64,000 bases of DNA from Catalinimonas alkaloidigena (GCF_900100765.1 NZ_FNFO01000005.1:62001-126000), one strand, 5' to 3'; positions 44,073 to 52,886 are shown, numbered from the stretch's first letter. A program made the numbers and translations. The notes: generated from the sequence alone by a model not told the origin.

Positions 44073-45638
44073 TCAGCGCCCGCTGGCTTTCAGGATCGCG
44101 GTTTCGTTGGCGGAGAGGGCGGCGGTTCGATGTTCTTCTACGATGACAGAAGCGAGGTAATGGGCCAGGTTGACGATCAGGTGCGTGGGGTTCTCCACAC
44201 TGCCGGTAGGAAAAACCGAACTTCCTACCACAAACAAATTAGGACAGCCGATCACCCGCAGAGATTCGTCCACGACGGCCCGGTCACGGTCGATGGAATA
44301 GCGGGTGCCTCCCAGATGATGCGAAGCGTCCGTATAATTCGCAGAGGTGCGCAGCGCTTGTTCCTGAAAGGTAAGCGTACCGCCCAGCGCGGCCATGTGG
44401 CGCTGCAAGTCACGGTACAACTGCACCGCCTCTTCCATCGCTTCCGGGCCGAGACGCATGTGCAGTTCCGGGGTGGGCAGTCCGTGAGCATCGGGCGTGT
44501 CATGGCGCAATACCATCCGATTGGCGGCCTCGGGCCGTTGCTCCACGTAGCAAACCACCCGAAACCAGTTGTCTTTCTTTTTAGAGAACAGCGCCAGGGA
44601 TCGCAAACGGTAGAGAAACGCGTGGGGGATCAACTCTTTCGATTCCAGGTGGACACTGGGGATGCGTTGAGAAGGCTCGGGCAGGGCACCGGGTCCGCTT
44701 AGGTTTTTCTTCACCCTTTTGTAAAGACTCATCGCCTGGGTAAACCATTTGCTCAAAAGCGTAGGCTCGGTTTCGATCAGATTGGCGTACGCCCGAACGC
44801 CGGTACGAGGGTTTACGCGTTTGAGACCGTATTTGAGCTTTCCCTCCTTTGCCACCTGCATTTTCAGTTTTTGCAACGAGGCCGGGAAGTTCTCAAAGTA
44901 AAAAGACCCGTGCACAATTTTAGGGTGGTCCATGAGGTACTTCCCGACATTCCGGAAATTGGCTCCCATGCGAGGTTTCAGCACCTCCTCCATCAGCAGC
45001 AACGTCCTGGCATTCTCGATGCCGCCCGCCGCCAGCACAAAATAGGCAGCCTCGACCGTAATAGACCGCCCGTTAGCAGCTTGAAACTCAAAAGCCGTAA
45101 ACCGCCCCTGCCGTTCGGTGGCCTTTGCCCGGTACGTCAGGTGGTAGACCAGCTCAAAATCGCCTGCACGAAGGTGCGTGGACCGTCGGTTGAATCGCTC
45201 AATTTTTTTCCCCCACAAACTCACTACTTCGCCCTCGCTCACCGGACATGCCGCCACGAAACGCTGCGCAATGCCCAGGGTAGCATGCGCCCGACTTTTT
45301 GAGGCTTCCAACAGGGCAGGCAACGTGCCCCACTCCCGATCCAGCACCGGGTGAAACTGAAAAGACACTACCCGCCCGGCCCACAGGTTGGCCGTACCGC
45401 CGACCTGACGACACCGGTTCGTATGATGCGGACGATACGTAAAATTAGACGTGTAATCGATAGCATTCAACTGGTTGGCCGCCTCTTCGGATGCTATCCC
45501 GCCACTCTCGGCCACCAGCACGCGTAGCCCTTCGGCCGCAAGTTGCCGCGCCAGCGTGATGCCGGCGGGGCCTCCTCCCACAATGCAGACTTCTGTTACC
45601 AGGGTCTCGGACGAAAGCGAATTGGCATCAATTAGCAT
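44073..45638 (-). CDS. GMC-family FAD-dependent oxidoreductase
   Basis: 521 residues. N-terminal FAD-binding Rossmann segment CIVGGGPAGITLARQLAAEG with LVAESGG (about 16-45). A second signature is NRCRQVGGTANLWAGRVVSF (about 72-91). The C-terminus holds the GMC_oxred_C region SHHLGGTRYSIDRDRAVVDE with FVVGSSVFPTGSVENPTHLI, where His and Asn form the active-site pair. These enzymes oxidise alcohols or sugars. It is soluble with no export signal. The methyltransferase gene ends 20 bp upstream on the same strand, so they are probably co-transcribed. Confidence 0.88.
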   Translation of the reverse strand: MLIDANSLSSETLVTEVCIVGGGPAGITLARQLAAEGLRVLVAESGGIASEEAANQLNAIDYTSNFTYRPHHTNRCRQVGGTANLWAGRVVSFQFHPVLDREWGTLPALLEASKSRAHATLGIAQRFVAACPVSEGEVVSLWGKKIERFNRRSTHLRAGDFELVYHLTYRAKATERQGRFTAFEFQAANGRSITVEAAYFVLAAGGIENARTLLLMEEVLKPRMGANFRNVGKYLMDHPKIVHGSFYFENFPASLQKLKMQVAKEGKLKYGLKRVNPRTGVRAYANLIETEPTLLSKWFTQAMSLYKRVKKNLSGPGALPEPSQRIPSVHLESKELIPHAFLYRLRSLALFSKKKDNWFRVVCYVEQRPEAANRMVLRHDTPDAHGLPTPELHMRLGPEAMEEAVQLYRDLQRHMAALGGTLTFQEQALRTSANYTDASHHLGGTRYSIDRDRAVVDESLRVIGCPNLFVVGSSVFPTGSVENPTHLIVNLAHYLASVIVEEHRTAALSANETAILKASGR

Positions 45639-45658
45639 TGGGACTCAACTTGAAGTAT

Positions 45659-46330
45659 TCACTTGGTGGCAATGACCTGCACGTTGCTCGGCATCATGGA
45701 ATCGATGAGGTGCTCGTTTGTTTTCGTACGGCCGTCGTATTGCCGGATGACCAGACCATCGAGCAGCGTAATCGACCAGGCCAGCGCCTCGATAAGGGGC
45801 CTGAACACAAACCGGACTTCTGCCTGGAGGAGAATGCGTTGCAGCAAAATGCCGATCGTACGGAAAGGCCCACACGCCCCCCGGATGTCGAGGTGTTGCC
45901 AGGCGCACTGCTCGAACAGATGGCGGGTGCCGTATTGTGTCAGGTGATAGTAATCTTCCGGGCCCCGATGCACCGCAAACACGCTGCTGACCGACAGGTA
46001 GAGCTTTCCGCCCGGTGCCAGAATGGAGTGGCATTGTTTCACCAGACGGGCCGGGTCTGACATATGCTCCAGCAATCCGGTACAGATGATGGTATTGTAA
46101 GACGCCGGTGCAATGCCCTCCAACAGCTCGTAATAGCGGTCGGTTTGGTACTGGTATTGAGGCAGGATGTCGTACTCCTTGATGATGTCCTCAAACTCAA
46201 ATTCGATGTAAACAATCAGCGTTTTAGGCTTAGCCTCCACCCGCTTGGCAAAGGCTCTCAAATCGTAATAAGAGATTTTTCGGGGGACCAGCGTGGCTGT
46301 CCTCAGGAGTTTCAGCGCCTTTTTTAACAT
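45659..46330 (-). CDS. Class I SAM-dependent methyltransferase-like protein
   Basis: 223 residues. The recognisable part is the middle of a Methyltransf_11/23 fold: YNTIICTGLLEHMSDPARLV (motif II/III area), then HSILAPGGKLYLSVSSVFAV and YYHLTQYGTRHLFEQCAW, the usual order. The N-terminal SAM-binding motif I (D-x-G-x-G) is not seen: the corresponding stretch reads TLIVYIEFEFEDIIKEYDIL, and the preceding residues are basic. It may be a short or divergent family or a degraded one. The GMC oxidoreductase gene follows in the same direction by 20 bp, suggesting a two-step modification of one compound. Confidence 0.75.
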   Translation of the reverse strand: MLKKALKLLRTATLVPRKISYYDLRAFAKRVEAKPKTLIVYIEFEFEDIIKEYDILPQYQYQTDRYYELLEGIAPASYNTIICTGLLEHMSDPARLVKQCHSILAPGGKLYLSVSSVFAVHRGPEDYYHLTQYGTRHLFEQCAWQHLDIRGACGPFRTIGILLQRILLQAEVRFVFRPLIEALAWSITLLDGLVIRQYDGRTKTNEHLIDSMMPSNVQVIATK

Positions 46331-46645
46331 AAATCCGTTTGATTGGGATAAGATGATCGGACCGCCACCAGCAAGACGCCTTCGAGGAAGCCGAAGCGCT
46401 TTCTGCCGAACTGAGATCAGCCCAGGGCACCCTTATCAGCGGACAACCCCTAAAGCATTCGCAGCCTACTGACCTATAGAGAATAGCTTTCCGGGCCTCT
46501 GTATAGCTGTTGCTTTTTGGAAGGGTGAAATCCCACGCGCCTCTGTACGTGTATCCTCTTTTTAACTCTGCGTTTCCTTGAAGATAGGTAGCAATGAATA
46601 GTAGGTCAGCATGCGCCAGCGCCTGGAGCATCCTTTCAATGTCTC
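46331..46645. other. Intergenic region without a supported gene
   Basis: 315 bp on the promoter side of the methyltransferase. A minus-strand frame of 175 codons (46230-46757) spans it and also overlaps both neighbours; its product is rich in Ser, Cys and Trp and matches nothing. No hairpin with a T-run was found. It could be a relic of a broken gene. Confidence 0.5.
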
Positions 46646-47065
46646 CTACGCTGCTACTTTCAAGTTCTTTGTGTGATAGACAACCACCGACCGTGCTACC
46701 ATGTCGTGAATCGCTTTTCCCTGTTTGTGGCCCATCACGGTTACCAGCGAAATCCAACCTAGCGTCGCTTTCACCAGAAACCTGACCACAGCGACCGGAA
46801 ACAGAATGTTTTTGCCTTCGTGGTTGTCTCTTTTCACCCGGAGACCAAACACCATGTGGCCTATGGTCCCTCCGACCGAACTTGTCAAGATGGGGTCATA
46901 CAGGCCGAAGATGAGTACAAAGGCCAGAATTCGGTACAGGTCCGGTACGGCTTCGAAACTAGAAAACAGTTCCGTCACCATCAGCATCAGTAACATCAAC
47001 ACAAAAGAATCGAGGACGACGGCCTTCACACGAACAAACACGCCCGGAATTTCTGATTGTACCAT
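46646..47065 (-). CDS. Small RDD-family membrane protein
   Basis: 139 residues from the ATG at 47065, which lets the RDD domain begin in the first helix (IPGVFVRVKAVVLDSFVLML); upstream ATGs exist at 47083 and 47095. RDD landmarks are FGLYDPILTSSVGGTIGHMV, FGLRVKRDNHEGKN and the C-terminal GKAIHDMVARSVVV. About three or four TM helices. It is single-domain and distinct in sequence from the RDD protein at 20103-20855. It has no obvious operon partner: the tRNA gene lies 246 bp upstream on the same strand. Confidence 0.85.
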   Translation of the reverse strand: MVQSEIPGVFVRVKAVVLDSFVLMLLMLMVTELFSSFEAVPDLYRILAFVLIFGLYDPILTSSVGGTIGHMVFGLRVKRDNHEGKNILFPVAVVRFLVKATLGWISLVTVMGHKQGKAIHDMVARSVVVYHTKNLKVAA

Positions 47066-47260
47066 AACTTGAAGTTTTAGCATACAATATAGCAATCAGG
47101 AAAGAAGCATGAAAGCCCAAAGCACGAAAGGGAGTCGTCAGGGTCGTCACTAAAATTTCGAATGATTCGCTAAATCCCTCGGACTCAATCGAATAAAACT
47201 TTAAGAGTGAGAGTGATTTAGTTTAGAGAGGTAAAGGGGACTTGGATAATTTTTATCCAC

Positions 47261-47300
47261 AAACAAAAAACCCTTGCAAGTGCTTGACTTACAAGGGTTT
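47261..47300 (-). terminator. Terminator of the tRNA-Asp transcript
   Basis: 9-bp stem AAACCCTTG (47268-47276) with CAAGGGTTT (47292-47300), loop 15 nt, then TTTTTTGTTTG on the minus strand (to 47261), 11 bp past the tRNA 3' end. Clean factor-independent terminator. Confidence 0.85.
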
Positions 47301-47311
47301 ATCCTTATGAG

Positions 47312-47388
47312 TGGCGGTCTGGACGGGACTCGAACCCGCGACCCCATGCGTGACAGGCATGTATTCTAACCAACTGAACTACCAGACC
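47312..47388 (-). tRNA. tRNA-Asp (GTC)
   Basis: 77 nt including an encoded CCA. Acceptor GGTCTGG (5') pairs with CCAGACC; anticodon stem CATGC/GCATG with loop CTGTCAC, giving anticodon GTC. The T arm GCGGGTTCGAGTCCCGT is normal. G is the discriminator base, as required for Asp. Confidence 0.97.
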
Positions 47389-47427
47389 AACTTTTGTTTT
47401 TGTTCTCCCTTTCGGCGAACGTGGGCA

Positions 47428-47457
47428 CAAAAGTAGGTGTTTTTTGTTTGGATGCAA
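47428..47457 (-). promoter_or_regulatory. Bacteroidota-type promoter of tRNA-Asp
   Basis: On the minus strand the -7 box is TACTTTTG (47435-47428), matching TAnnTTTG exactly, and TTG (47457-47455) lies 19 nt upstream, fitting the -33 element. The -7 box ends 39 bp before the tRNA 5' end at 47388. Confidence 0.65.
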
Positions 47458-47538
47458 GCGGGGGCTGAAAAAAATTAAAATAATCGGTCAGGCGTGCGGT
47501 ACGCATCTCCTGCGCCCCTTTTTCGTTGTTCTAGTGAT

Positions 47539-48516
47539 ATGCCTCTTGTTGCTTCCCCCTACCGTGCGCCGCGCCTTCTGTTCAATGGGCACCTGCAAAC
47601 CATCGCGCCCCACCTGTGGCGACGCCAGCCCCCCGTGGCTTACCGGCGGGAGCGCCTGGAACTCCCCGATGGTGATTTTCTGGATCTGGACTGGGTAGAT
47701 GCCGCTGTGGACCAGAATCGGCTGGTCGTGCTGTCGCATGGTCTGGAAGGGGACAGTTCCCGGGCCTACATGGTCGGGATGGCGCACGCGTTTGCGGCAC
47801 AGGGCTGGCACGTGCTGGCGTGGAACTGCCGGACGTGCAGCGGCGTGATGAACCGTCTGCCCCGCTTTTACCACCACGGCGATGCCGACGACCTGGCAGC
47901 CGTCGTGCAGCACGCATTGGCACCAGGAAAATACCGGCAGCTTGTGCTGATCGGTTTTAGCATGGGCGGCAGCATGACCCTAAAGTACCTGGGTCGGACT
48001 GCAGCTCCCGTCCCTGAAGCCGTTCAAGGGGCCGTGGTATTTTCGGTTCCTTGCGACCTGTACAGCAGCATCGTGCGCCTGCACCACCCCCACAACGTGT
48101 TGTACCGCCGCCGCTTTCTGCAGAAGCTCAAACAGAAAATGGTGCGCAAAGCGCTTCAGTTTCCTGACCAGGTCAACATACGTAACCTGGACCTGATTCA
48201 GGACTTTCCTTCGTTCATCGAGCGGTTTATGGGGCCGCTGCACGGCTATCGGGACCTCGCACGGTTTTACCACGAAGCCAGCGCCGTCCACTACCTGGCG
48301 GGCATCCGGCGGCCGACGCTGTTGGTCAATGCGCAAAACGATCCCATGCTGGCGGGCAAATGTTTCCCGGTCGCCGAAGCCCGCGACCACACTTTCCTAC
48401 ACCTGGAAATGCCGCTGACCGGCGGCCACGTCGGTTTCACACGCTACGGCTTTCGTCTTAACTGGGCTGAACAACGCGCGCTGGAGTTTGTTGAGTCATT
48501 GGGCCTGACGTCCTAG
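47539..48516 (+). CDS. Alpha/beta hydrolase, YheT family
   Basis: 325 residues from the ATG at 47539, at the family-typical start SPYRAPRLLFNGHLQTIAP. The alpha/beta hydrolase landmarks are HGLEGDSSRAYM (oxyanion region), CRTCSGVMNR, the nucleophile elbow GFSMGGSMTLKYLG, an acid segment VNAQNDPML and the catalytic His in GGHVGFTRYG. YheT-like proteins are thought to be esterases with unclear substrates. It begins a short plus-strand run; the next gene, an alkyladenine glycosylase, starts 22 bp after it. Confidence 0.9.
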   Translation: MPLVASPYRAPRLLFNGHLQTIAPHLWRRQPPVAYRRERLELPDGDFLDLDWVDAAVDQNRLVVLSHGLEGDSSRAYMVGMAHAFAAQGWHVLAWNCRTCSGVMNRLPRFYHHGDADDLAAVVQHALAPGKYRQLVLIGFSMGGSMTLKYLGRTAAPVPEAVQGAVVFSVPCDLYSSIVRLHHPHNVLYRRRFLQKLKQKMVRKALQFPDQVNIRNLDLIQDFPSFIERFMGPLHGYRDLARFYHEASAVHYLAGIRRPTLLVNAQNDPMLAGKCFPVAEARDHTFLHLEMPLTGGHVGFTRYGFRLNWAEQRALEFVESLGLTS

Positions 48517-48538
48517 CCTGCCATTTCACCACAACACG

Positions 48539-49159
48539 ATGTTTCCCCGACTCCCCCGTTCATTTTATACCCGCGATGATGTAGTGCAGCTTGCCCGCGA
48601 GCTGCTGGGCAAGTACGTCTTCACCCGTTTTGGCGGGGAGCTGACAGGCGGGAGGATTGTGGAAACGGAGGCGTACCATGGCCGCGACGACATCGCGACA
48701 CAGAAGCATCTGGCCAAGGGACATGCGCGCACGCAGTTGCTGTACCGGGAAGGTGGGTTGCTGTACATCTACGCCGTCTACCGCATTCATCATTTGTTCA
48801 ACATTGTGACGAATCGCGAAGGATTGGCCGACACGGTCCTGATCCGGGCCCTTCAACCGACCGACGGCGTAGCGACGATGCTGCAACGGCGGCAGATGAC
48901 CGAGGTGAAACGCAACCTGACGGCCGGCCCGGGCGTGATGACCCAGTCATTGGGGCTCTCCAAGGCGCATTTCGGAACCGATCTGGTTACCAGCCCTGAC
49001 GTCTGGCTGGAAGACCGCCACGCGTCGGTACCGGACGCACAAATCGTAGCCGGACCTCGTGTCGGTATACCTTATGCTGAAGAACACATCGACCTGCCGT
49101 GGCGCTTTTCAGTACGCGATAGTCCCTGGGTCAGCCCCGCCAAAGGCGGCACGCGTTAG
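48539..49159 (+). CDS. 3-methyladenine DNA glycosylase (AAG/MPG family)
   Basis: 206 residues, normal for the bacterial AAG fold. Key segments in order: LARELLGKYVF, RIVETEAYHGRDDIATQKHL (Glu and Tyr of the active site), ARTQLLYREGGLLYIYAVYR, NIVTNREGLADTVLIRALQP, and NLTAGPGVMTQSLGLSKAHF. It removes alkylated and deaminated purines by hydrolysis of the N-glycosidic bond in base excision repair. The N-terminal Y-Y/H base-intercalation region reads RIHHLFNIVT, as expected. It ends 37 bp before the convergent uracil-DNA glycosylase gene; another repair gene next to it is a natural context. Confidence 0.9.
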   Translation: MFPRLPRSFYTRDDVVQLARELLGKYVFTRFGGELTGGRIVETEAYHGRDDIATQKHLAKGHARTQLLYREGGLLYIYAVYRIHHLFNIVTNREGLADTVLIRALQPTDGVATMLQRRQMTEVKRNLTAGPGVMTQSLGLSKAHFGTDLVTSPDVWLEDRHASVPDAQIVAGPRVGIPYAEEHIDLPWRFSVRDSPWVSPAKGGTR

Positions 49160-49196
49160 GTCTTTTTTGCCCGCAACGGCCAATGCACAAACGGAC

Positions 49197-49859
49197 CTAC
49201 CAATCGATTTCCGCTTTGCCGTGCTGACGCAGGTATTCGTTGGCCTGGACAAAATGGCGATTGCCGAAAAAACCCCGGTCGGCGGCAAAGGGCGACGGGT
49301 GCGCCGACTGGAGTACCAGATGCTTTTTCCCGTCGATCACGGCGCCTTTTTTCTGTGCATATGCCCCCCAGAGCATAAACACCAGGTGCTCTTTTTGCTC
49401 GGAAAGGGTTTTGATCACCGCATCGGTAAAAATCTCCCAGCCCTTTTTCTGATGCGATCCGGCCTGGCGTGCGCGCACCGTCAGCGTGGCGTTCAGCAGA
49501 AGGACACCTTGGTCGGCCCACCGTTCCAGATTACCCGATTTCGGTACTGGCTTGCCCGTCTCCTGCTCAATTTCCTTGAAAATATTGATCAGCGAAGGCG
49601 GCTTGGTGACCCCGTCGGCGACCGAGAAGGCCAATCCGTTGGCCTGGTTGGGGCCATGGTACGGGTCTTGTCCCAGAATCACCACCTTCACCTCGTCGAA
49701 GGCACAATGGTCGAAAGCGTTGAAAATCAGATTGCCCGGCGGATACACGGTGGTCGTTTTGTATTCTTGCTTGACGAACGAAACCAGTTCGCGGAAGTAA
49801 GGCTTCTCAAATTCCGGTTGCAGATGGTCTTTCCAGGAAGGGGCAATTTTTACATCCAT
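49197..49859 (-). CDS. ung: Uracil-DNA glycosylase
   Basis: 220 residues, family 1 UNG. The water-activating motif is ILGQDPYHGPNQANGLAFSV (Asp 65), the intermediate WADQGVLLLNATLTVRAR is the Asn motif, and SAHPSPFAADRGFFGNRHF holds the catalytic His (187) and DNA-intercalation loop. It excises uracil from DNA. Start MDVKIAPSWKDHLQPEF is standard for Bacteroidota ung. It lies 114 bp from the divergent apaG gene and is convergent with the alkyladenine glycosylase gene. Confidence 0.96.
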   Translation of the reverse strand: MDVKIAPSWKDHLQPEFEKPYFRELVSFVKQEYKTTTVYPPGNLIFNAFDHCAFDEVKVVILGQDPYHGPNQANGLAFSVADGVTKPPSLINIFKEIEQETGKPVPKSGNLERWADQGVLLLNATLTVRARQAGSHQKKGWEIFTDAVIKTLSEQKEHLVFMLWGAYAQKKGAVIDGKKHLVLQSAHPSPFAADRGFFGNRHFVQANEYLRQHGKAEIDW

Positions 49860-49973
49860 AGGTAATTTTTTTAGCGTAAGGAAGCTTGCGGTTATTAGGT
49901 GTTAGGGTTGACAACCCAAAACTTATCTTTAATTTTAGACGTTTCCTGCTGTATACGTAAAACTTTCCACATT

Positions 49974-50363
49974 ATGGTCACTCAAACTACGCAAGGCGTC
50001 CGGGTAAGTGTTGTGACCGAATACCAGCCTGAGTATTCTAATCCGATACAAGCTCATTTTGTTTTCACATACAAGATTACCATCGAAAACTGTAGCGACC
50101 ACACCATCAAGCTCCTGCGGCGGCACTGGTTCATTCACGATGCGCACAACCTGACGGCCCGTGAGGTGAAAGGGGATGGCGTGGTGGGCCAGCAACCAAC
50201 GCTGGAACCCGGTCAGACGCACGAATACGTATCGGGATGTAATCTAAAATCGGGGCTGGGCAAAATGTACGGCACCTACGAGATGGAACGCATCATGGAC
50301 GGCCACCTGTTCGAAGTGCAGATCCCCGAGTTTACGATGGTGTCTCCTTACCGGCTGAACTAG
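49974..50363 (+). CDS. apaG: ApaG (Co2+/Mg2+ efflux protein)
   Basis: 129 residues from the ATG at 49974, the standard length; an upstream frame start at 49899 would add 25 residues. The conserved fibronectin-type fold reads HFVFTYKITIENCSDHTIKL, LLRRHWFIHDAHN, then EVKGDGVVGQQPTLEPGQTH and YVSGCNLKSGLGKMYGTYEM, each diagnostic of ApaG. The function remains poorly defined (linked to Ap4A and cobalt/magnesium in E. coli). It is followed by a methyltransferase gene with 8 bp between. Confidence 0.95.
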   Translation: MVTQTTQGVRVSVVTEYQPEYSNPIQAHFVFTYKITIENCSDHTIKLLRRHWFIHDAHNLTAREVKGDGVVGQQPTLEPGQTHEYVSGCNLKSGLGKMYGTYEMERIMDGHLFEVQIPEFTMVSPYRLN

Positions 50364-50371
50364 CGTCCCCG

Positions 50372-51151
50372 TTGTCCATTTCGCAGGTTCTAGGCACGCT
50401 TTACCGCTACGCCCGTTTCCGACAGCACGCCGGTGACGCCCACAGCATTCATTCGCCGTTTGTTTTTCATTTGTACACGGAAGTGTTGCGGCCCGACAAG
50501 CAGTATTATGCGTTTGAGGGCATTGAGCAGCACCGGCAGCGTTTGCTGCGCGACACCCGCTCGCTGGAGATCACCGATTTCGGGGCGGGTGCCGCACGTT
50601 CCCGTCAGCGCACGGTGCAGGAACTGGCTCGCCGGTCGGCGCAACGCCCCCAACGCGCCCAACTGCTGTTTCGGCTGGTAGAATTTCTGCGCCCCGCTTA
50701 TCTGGTCGAGCTCGGCACGTCCTTGGGCCTCACCACGGCGTATCTGGCGGCACCGAATCCCCAGGCATCTGTCGTAACGCTGGAAGGATGCCCGGCCACG
50801 GCGGCCCTGGCGCGTGAAACGCTACGCGATACCCAGGCACAGCTTGTGGTAGGTCCGCTGGAAGAGACCCTCGCTCCTGCCCTGGCCCGCCTACCGCACG
50901 TCGATTTCGTGTACTTCGACGCAAACCACCGCCGGGAGCCCACCCTCCGCTACTTTCGTCAGTGCCTTGCCAAAGCGCACGAAGCAACCTGTTTTGTGTT
51001 CGACGACATTCACTGGTCACGCGAAATGGAACAGGCCTGGCAGGAGATTCAGGCGCATCCGGACGTTACGCTCACCCTCGATCTGTTCTGGCTGGGTCTG
51101 GTCTTTTTTCGGCAGAAACAGCCCAAGCAACATTTCCGCCTACGCCTTTGA
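50372..51151 (+). CDS. Class I SAM-dependent methyltransferase
   Basis: 259 residues from a TTG at 50372; no ATG would preserve the conserved N-terminus HSIHSPFVFHLYTEV. SAM-binding motif I is AYLVELGTSLGLTTAYLA (about 109-126), with VVTLEGCPATAALAR after it, and the product side VDFVYFDANHRREPTLRYFR and TCFVFDDIHWSREMEQAW (metal-binding D-D-I of the class). The order is close to O-methyltransferases of the Methyltransf_24 type; the substrate is unknown. The gene is 8 bp after apaG, so they share a transcript. Its 3' end overlaps the convergent PolX gene by 12 bp. Confidence 0.85.
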   Translation: MSISQVLGTLYRYARFRQHAGDAHSIHSPFVFHLYTEVLRPDKQYYAFEGIEQHRQRLLRDTRSLEITDFGAGAARSRQRTVQELARRSAQRPQRAQLLFRLVEFLRPAYLVELGTSLGLTTAYLAAPNPQASVVTLEGCPATAALARETLRDTQAQLVVGPLEETLAPALARLPHVDFVYFDANHRREPTLRYFRQCLAKAHEATCFVFDDIHWSREMEQAWQEIQAHPDVTLTLDLFWLGLVFFRQKQPKQHFRLRL

Positions 51152-52840
51152 GCGGCGCTTTTGCAACCAGGTTTCTACCTTGTCGAGCGGCCAGGCATTA
51201 AACGTTTTGTCGGCGGTTAGCCCGCCTTTTCGCCCCATGCAGACGCCGTAGTACATGTCCGCGTAACCCGCCTTTTCGTGCGCATCGGGGTTGATGCTGA
51301 TCAATACACCTTTCTCCAACGCATACGGCACCCAGCGCCAGTCCAGGTCCAGTCGCCAAGGATTGGCGTTGATTTCGATAATTACGTTGTGTTCGGCACA
51401 GGCATCGATGATGCGCCGGAAGTCGAGTGGATAGCCTTCCCGACGCAACAACAAACGGCCCGTCGGGTGCCCCAGCATGGTGGTATACGGATTTTCGATG
51501 GCGCGCAGGAGGCGGTCGGTGGCGTGGGCCTGATCCATACCGAGGTTGGAGTGCACCGAGGCCACCACAAAATCGAACGAGGCCAGCACGTCGTCGGCAT
51601 AGTCGAGCGAGCCATCGCCGAGAATATCAGATTCAATCCCTTTCAGGATCTTGAAAGGCGCGAGTGTTTTGTTCAGCCGGTCGATCTCCTCGTGCTGTTG
51701 CTGCACCCGAAACTCCTGCAAACCACCGGCGTAAGCTGCCGTTTTCGAGTGGTCGGAGATGCCCAGGTACTGGTATCCTAATTCCTGACAGTAGCGTGCC
51801 ATCTCTTCGAGTGTATGTTTCCCGTCACTGTAAGTCGAGTGGTTGTGCAAGATGCCCTTGAGATCGGCCATTTCGAGCAAACGGGGCACCTCGCCTTGTT
51901 CCAATACCTGCGCTTCCAACATGCCTTCGCGCAGTTCCGGCGGAAAGGCAGGCAAAGCCGCCTCCTGATAAATAGCTTCTTCGGAAGCAAATGCCCCGTT
52001 GCGCGCAACCGAGACCAGTGCATGTCCGCTGGCAGCCGCCCATTGCAGGTGGGCATCGGCCGACGATAGCAGGAGCCACTCACCAGCAAATTCCTCAGGT
52101 CGACACGTCAGAATGGCCACCGGTACGTCTGCCTCGGTCAGGTGCCCGCGCCACACAAAAGGCCCGGAAGCGCTTTCGTCTTTGGCCAGCATCACGTGGT
52201 TTTCCAGCGCCTTCCACAAAACACTGGGCTGTTCGATCGCCGCCAGCAGCTCCAGTTGGTCAACGATTTCGAGTTTCCGGCGTGTCTGCCCGGCAATTTC
52301 TACCCGCTGTACGGCCCCGGTATCGAGCAGAAGTTGCCGCACCTGTTCAGCCAGGGCTTCGGCCGCCGAAAGATGTAGCTTTCCGGCGTTGCGCATGGAG
52401 AACAAGATGGATTCGCGAATCGACTCCTGCGTTTTTTTGCCGAACCCTTTCAGCGCGGCAACCTGATCGTTTTCGCAAGCTTCCAACAGGGCCTGTTCGC
52501 TTTCCACCTTGAGCGATTGCCACAGCGTCCGGACTTTTTTGGGTCCCAGGCCCTTCAGCGAAAGCATCTTTACCACCCCGGGCGGCGTCTGGGTGAGCAG
52601 TTCGTCCAGCTCAGGAAAGCTTTCGGTTTCTTCCAGGCGGGCGATGCGCTCGGCCATGCCCTTACCGATGCCTTCGAGACCCGCCACTTCGTCGGGCGTC
52701 ATGCCCAAGAGCGGCTGCTCCAGGCGCTCCAGGTTAAGGGCGGCATTCTGATACGAACGAATTTTGAACGGGTTGGCGGCGTGTAATTCCAGCAGGCTGG
52801 CGGTCAGCTTAAAGGCACGAATGATGTCGCGGTTGGTCAA
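51140..52840 (-). CDS. PolX-like DNA polymerase/PHP exonuclease with degenerate polymerase site
   Basis: 566 residues from a TTG at 52840; the frame continues upstream but through a terminator hairpin, so this start (LTNRDIIRAFKLTASLLELH) is preferred. Order: helix-hairpin-helix domain (about 50-110, EGIGKGMAERIARLEETESF, SLKGLGPKKVRTLW), a family X nucleotidyltransferase region (about 150-300) and a C-terminal PHP domain (about 335-560; LHNHSTYSDGKHTLEEMARY, AEHNVIIEINANPWRLDLDW). In the polymerase palm, IAGQTRRKLEIVDQLELLAA (near residue 180-200) replaces the usual G-S-x-R-R ... D-x-D signature, and no DLR-type third Asp is seen, so the polymerase is probably inactive while the PHP part keeps its metal ligands. 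Confidence 0.85.
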   Translation of the reverse strand: MTNRDIIRAFKLTASLLELHAANPFKIRSYQNAALNLERLEQPLLGMTPDEVAGLEGIGKGMAERIARLEETESFPELDELLTQTPPGVVKMLSLKGLGPKKVRTLWQSLKVESEQALLEACENDQVAALKGFGKKTQESIRESILFSMRNAGKLHLSAAEALAEQVRQLLLDTGAVQRVEIAGQTRRKLEIVDQLELLAAIEQPSVLWKALENHVMLAKDESASGPFVWRGHLTEADVPVAILTCRPEEFAGEWLLLSSADAHLQWAAASGHALVSVARNGAFASEEAIYQEAALPAFPPELREGMLEAQVLEQGEVPRLLEMADLKGILHNHSTYSDGKHTLEEMARYCQELGYQYLGISDHSKTAAYAGGLQEFRVQQQHEEIDRLNKTLAPFKILKGIESDILGDGSLDYADDVLASFDFVVASVHSNLGMDQAHATDRLLRAIENPYTTMLGHPTGRLLLRREGYPLDFRRIIDACAEHNVIIEINANPWRLDLDWRWVPYALEKGVLISINPDAHEKAGYADMYYGVCMGRKGGLTADKTFNAWPLDKVETWLQKRRSKA

Positions 52841-52886
52841 GGGAAATGAGTGATTTGCGTGTGGTGCGCACACGGTGAAATGACAT

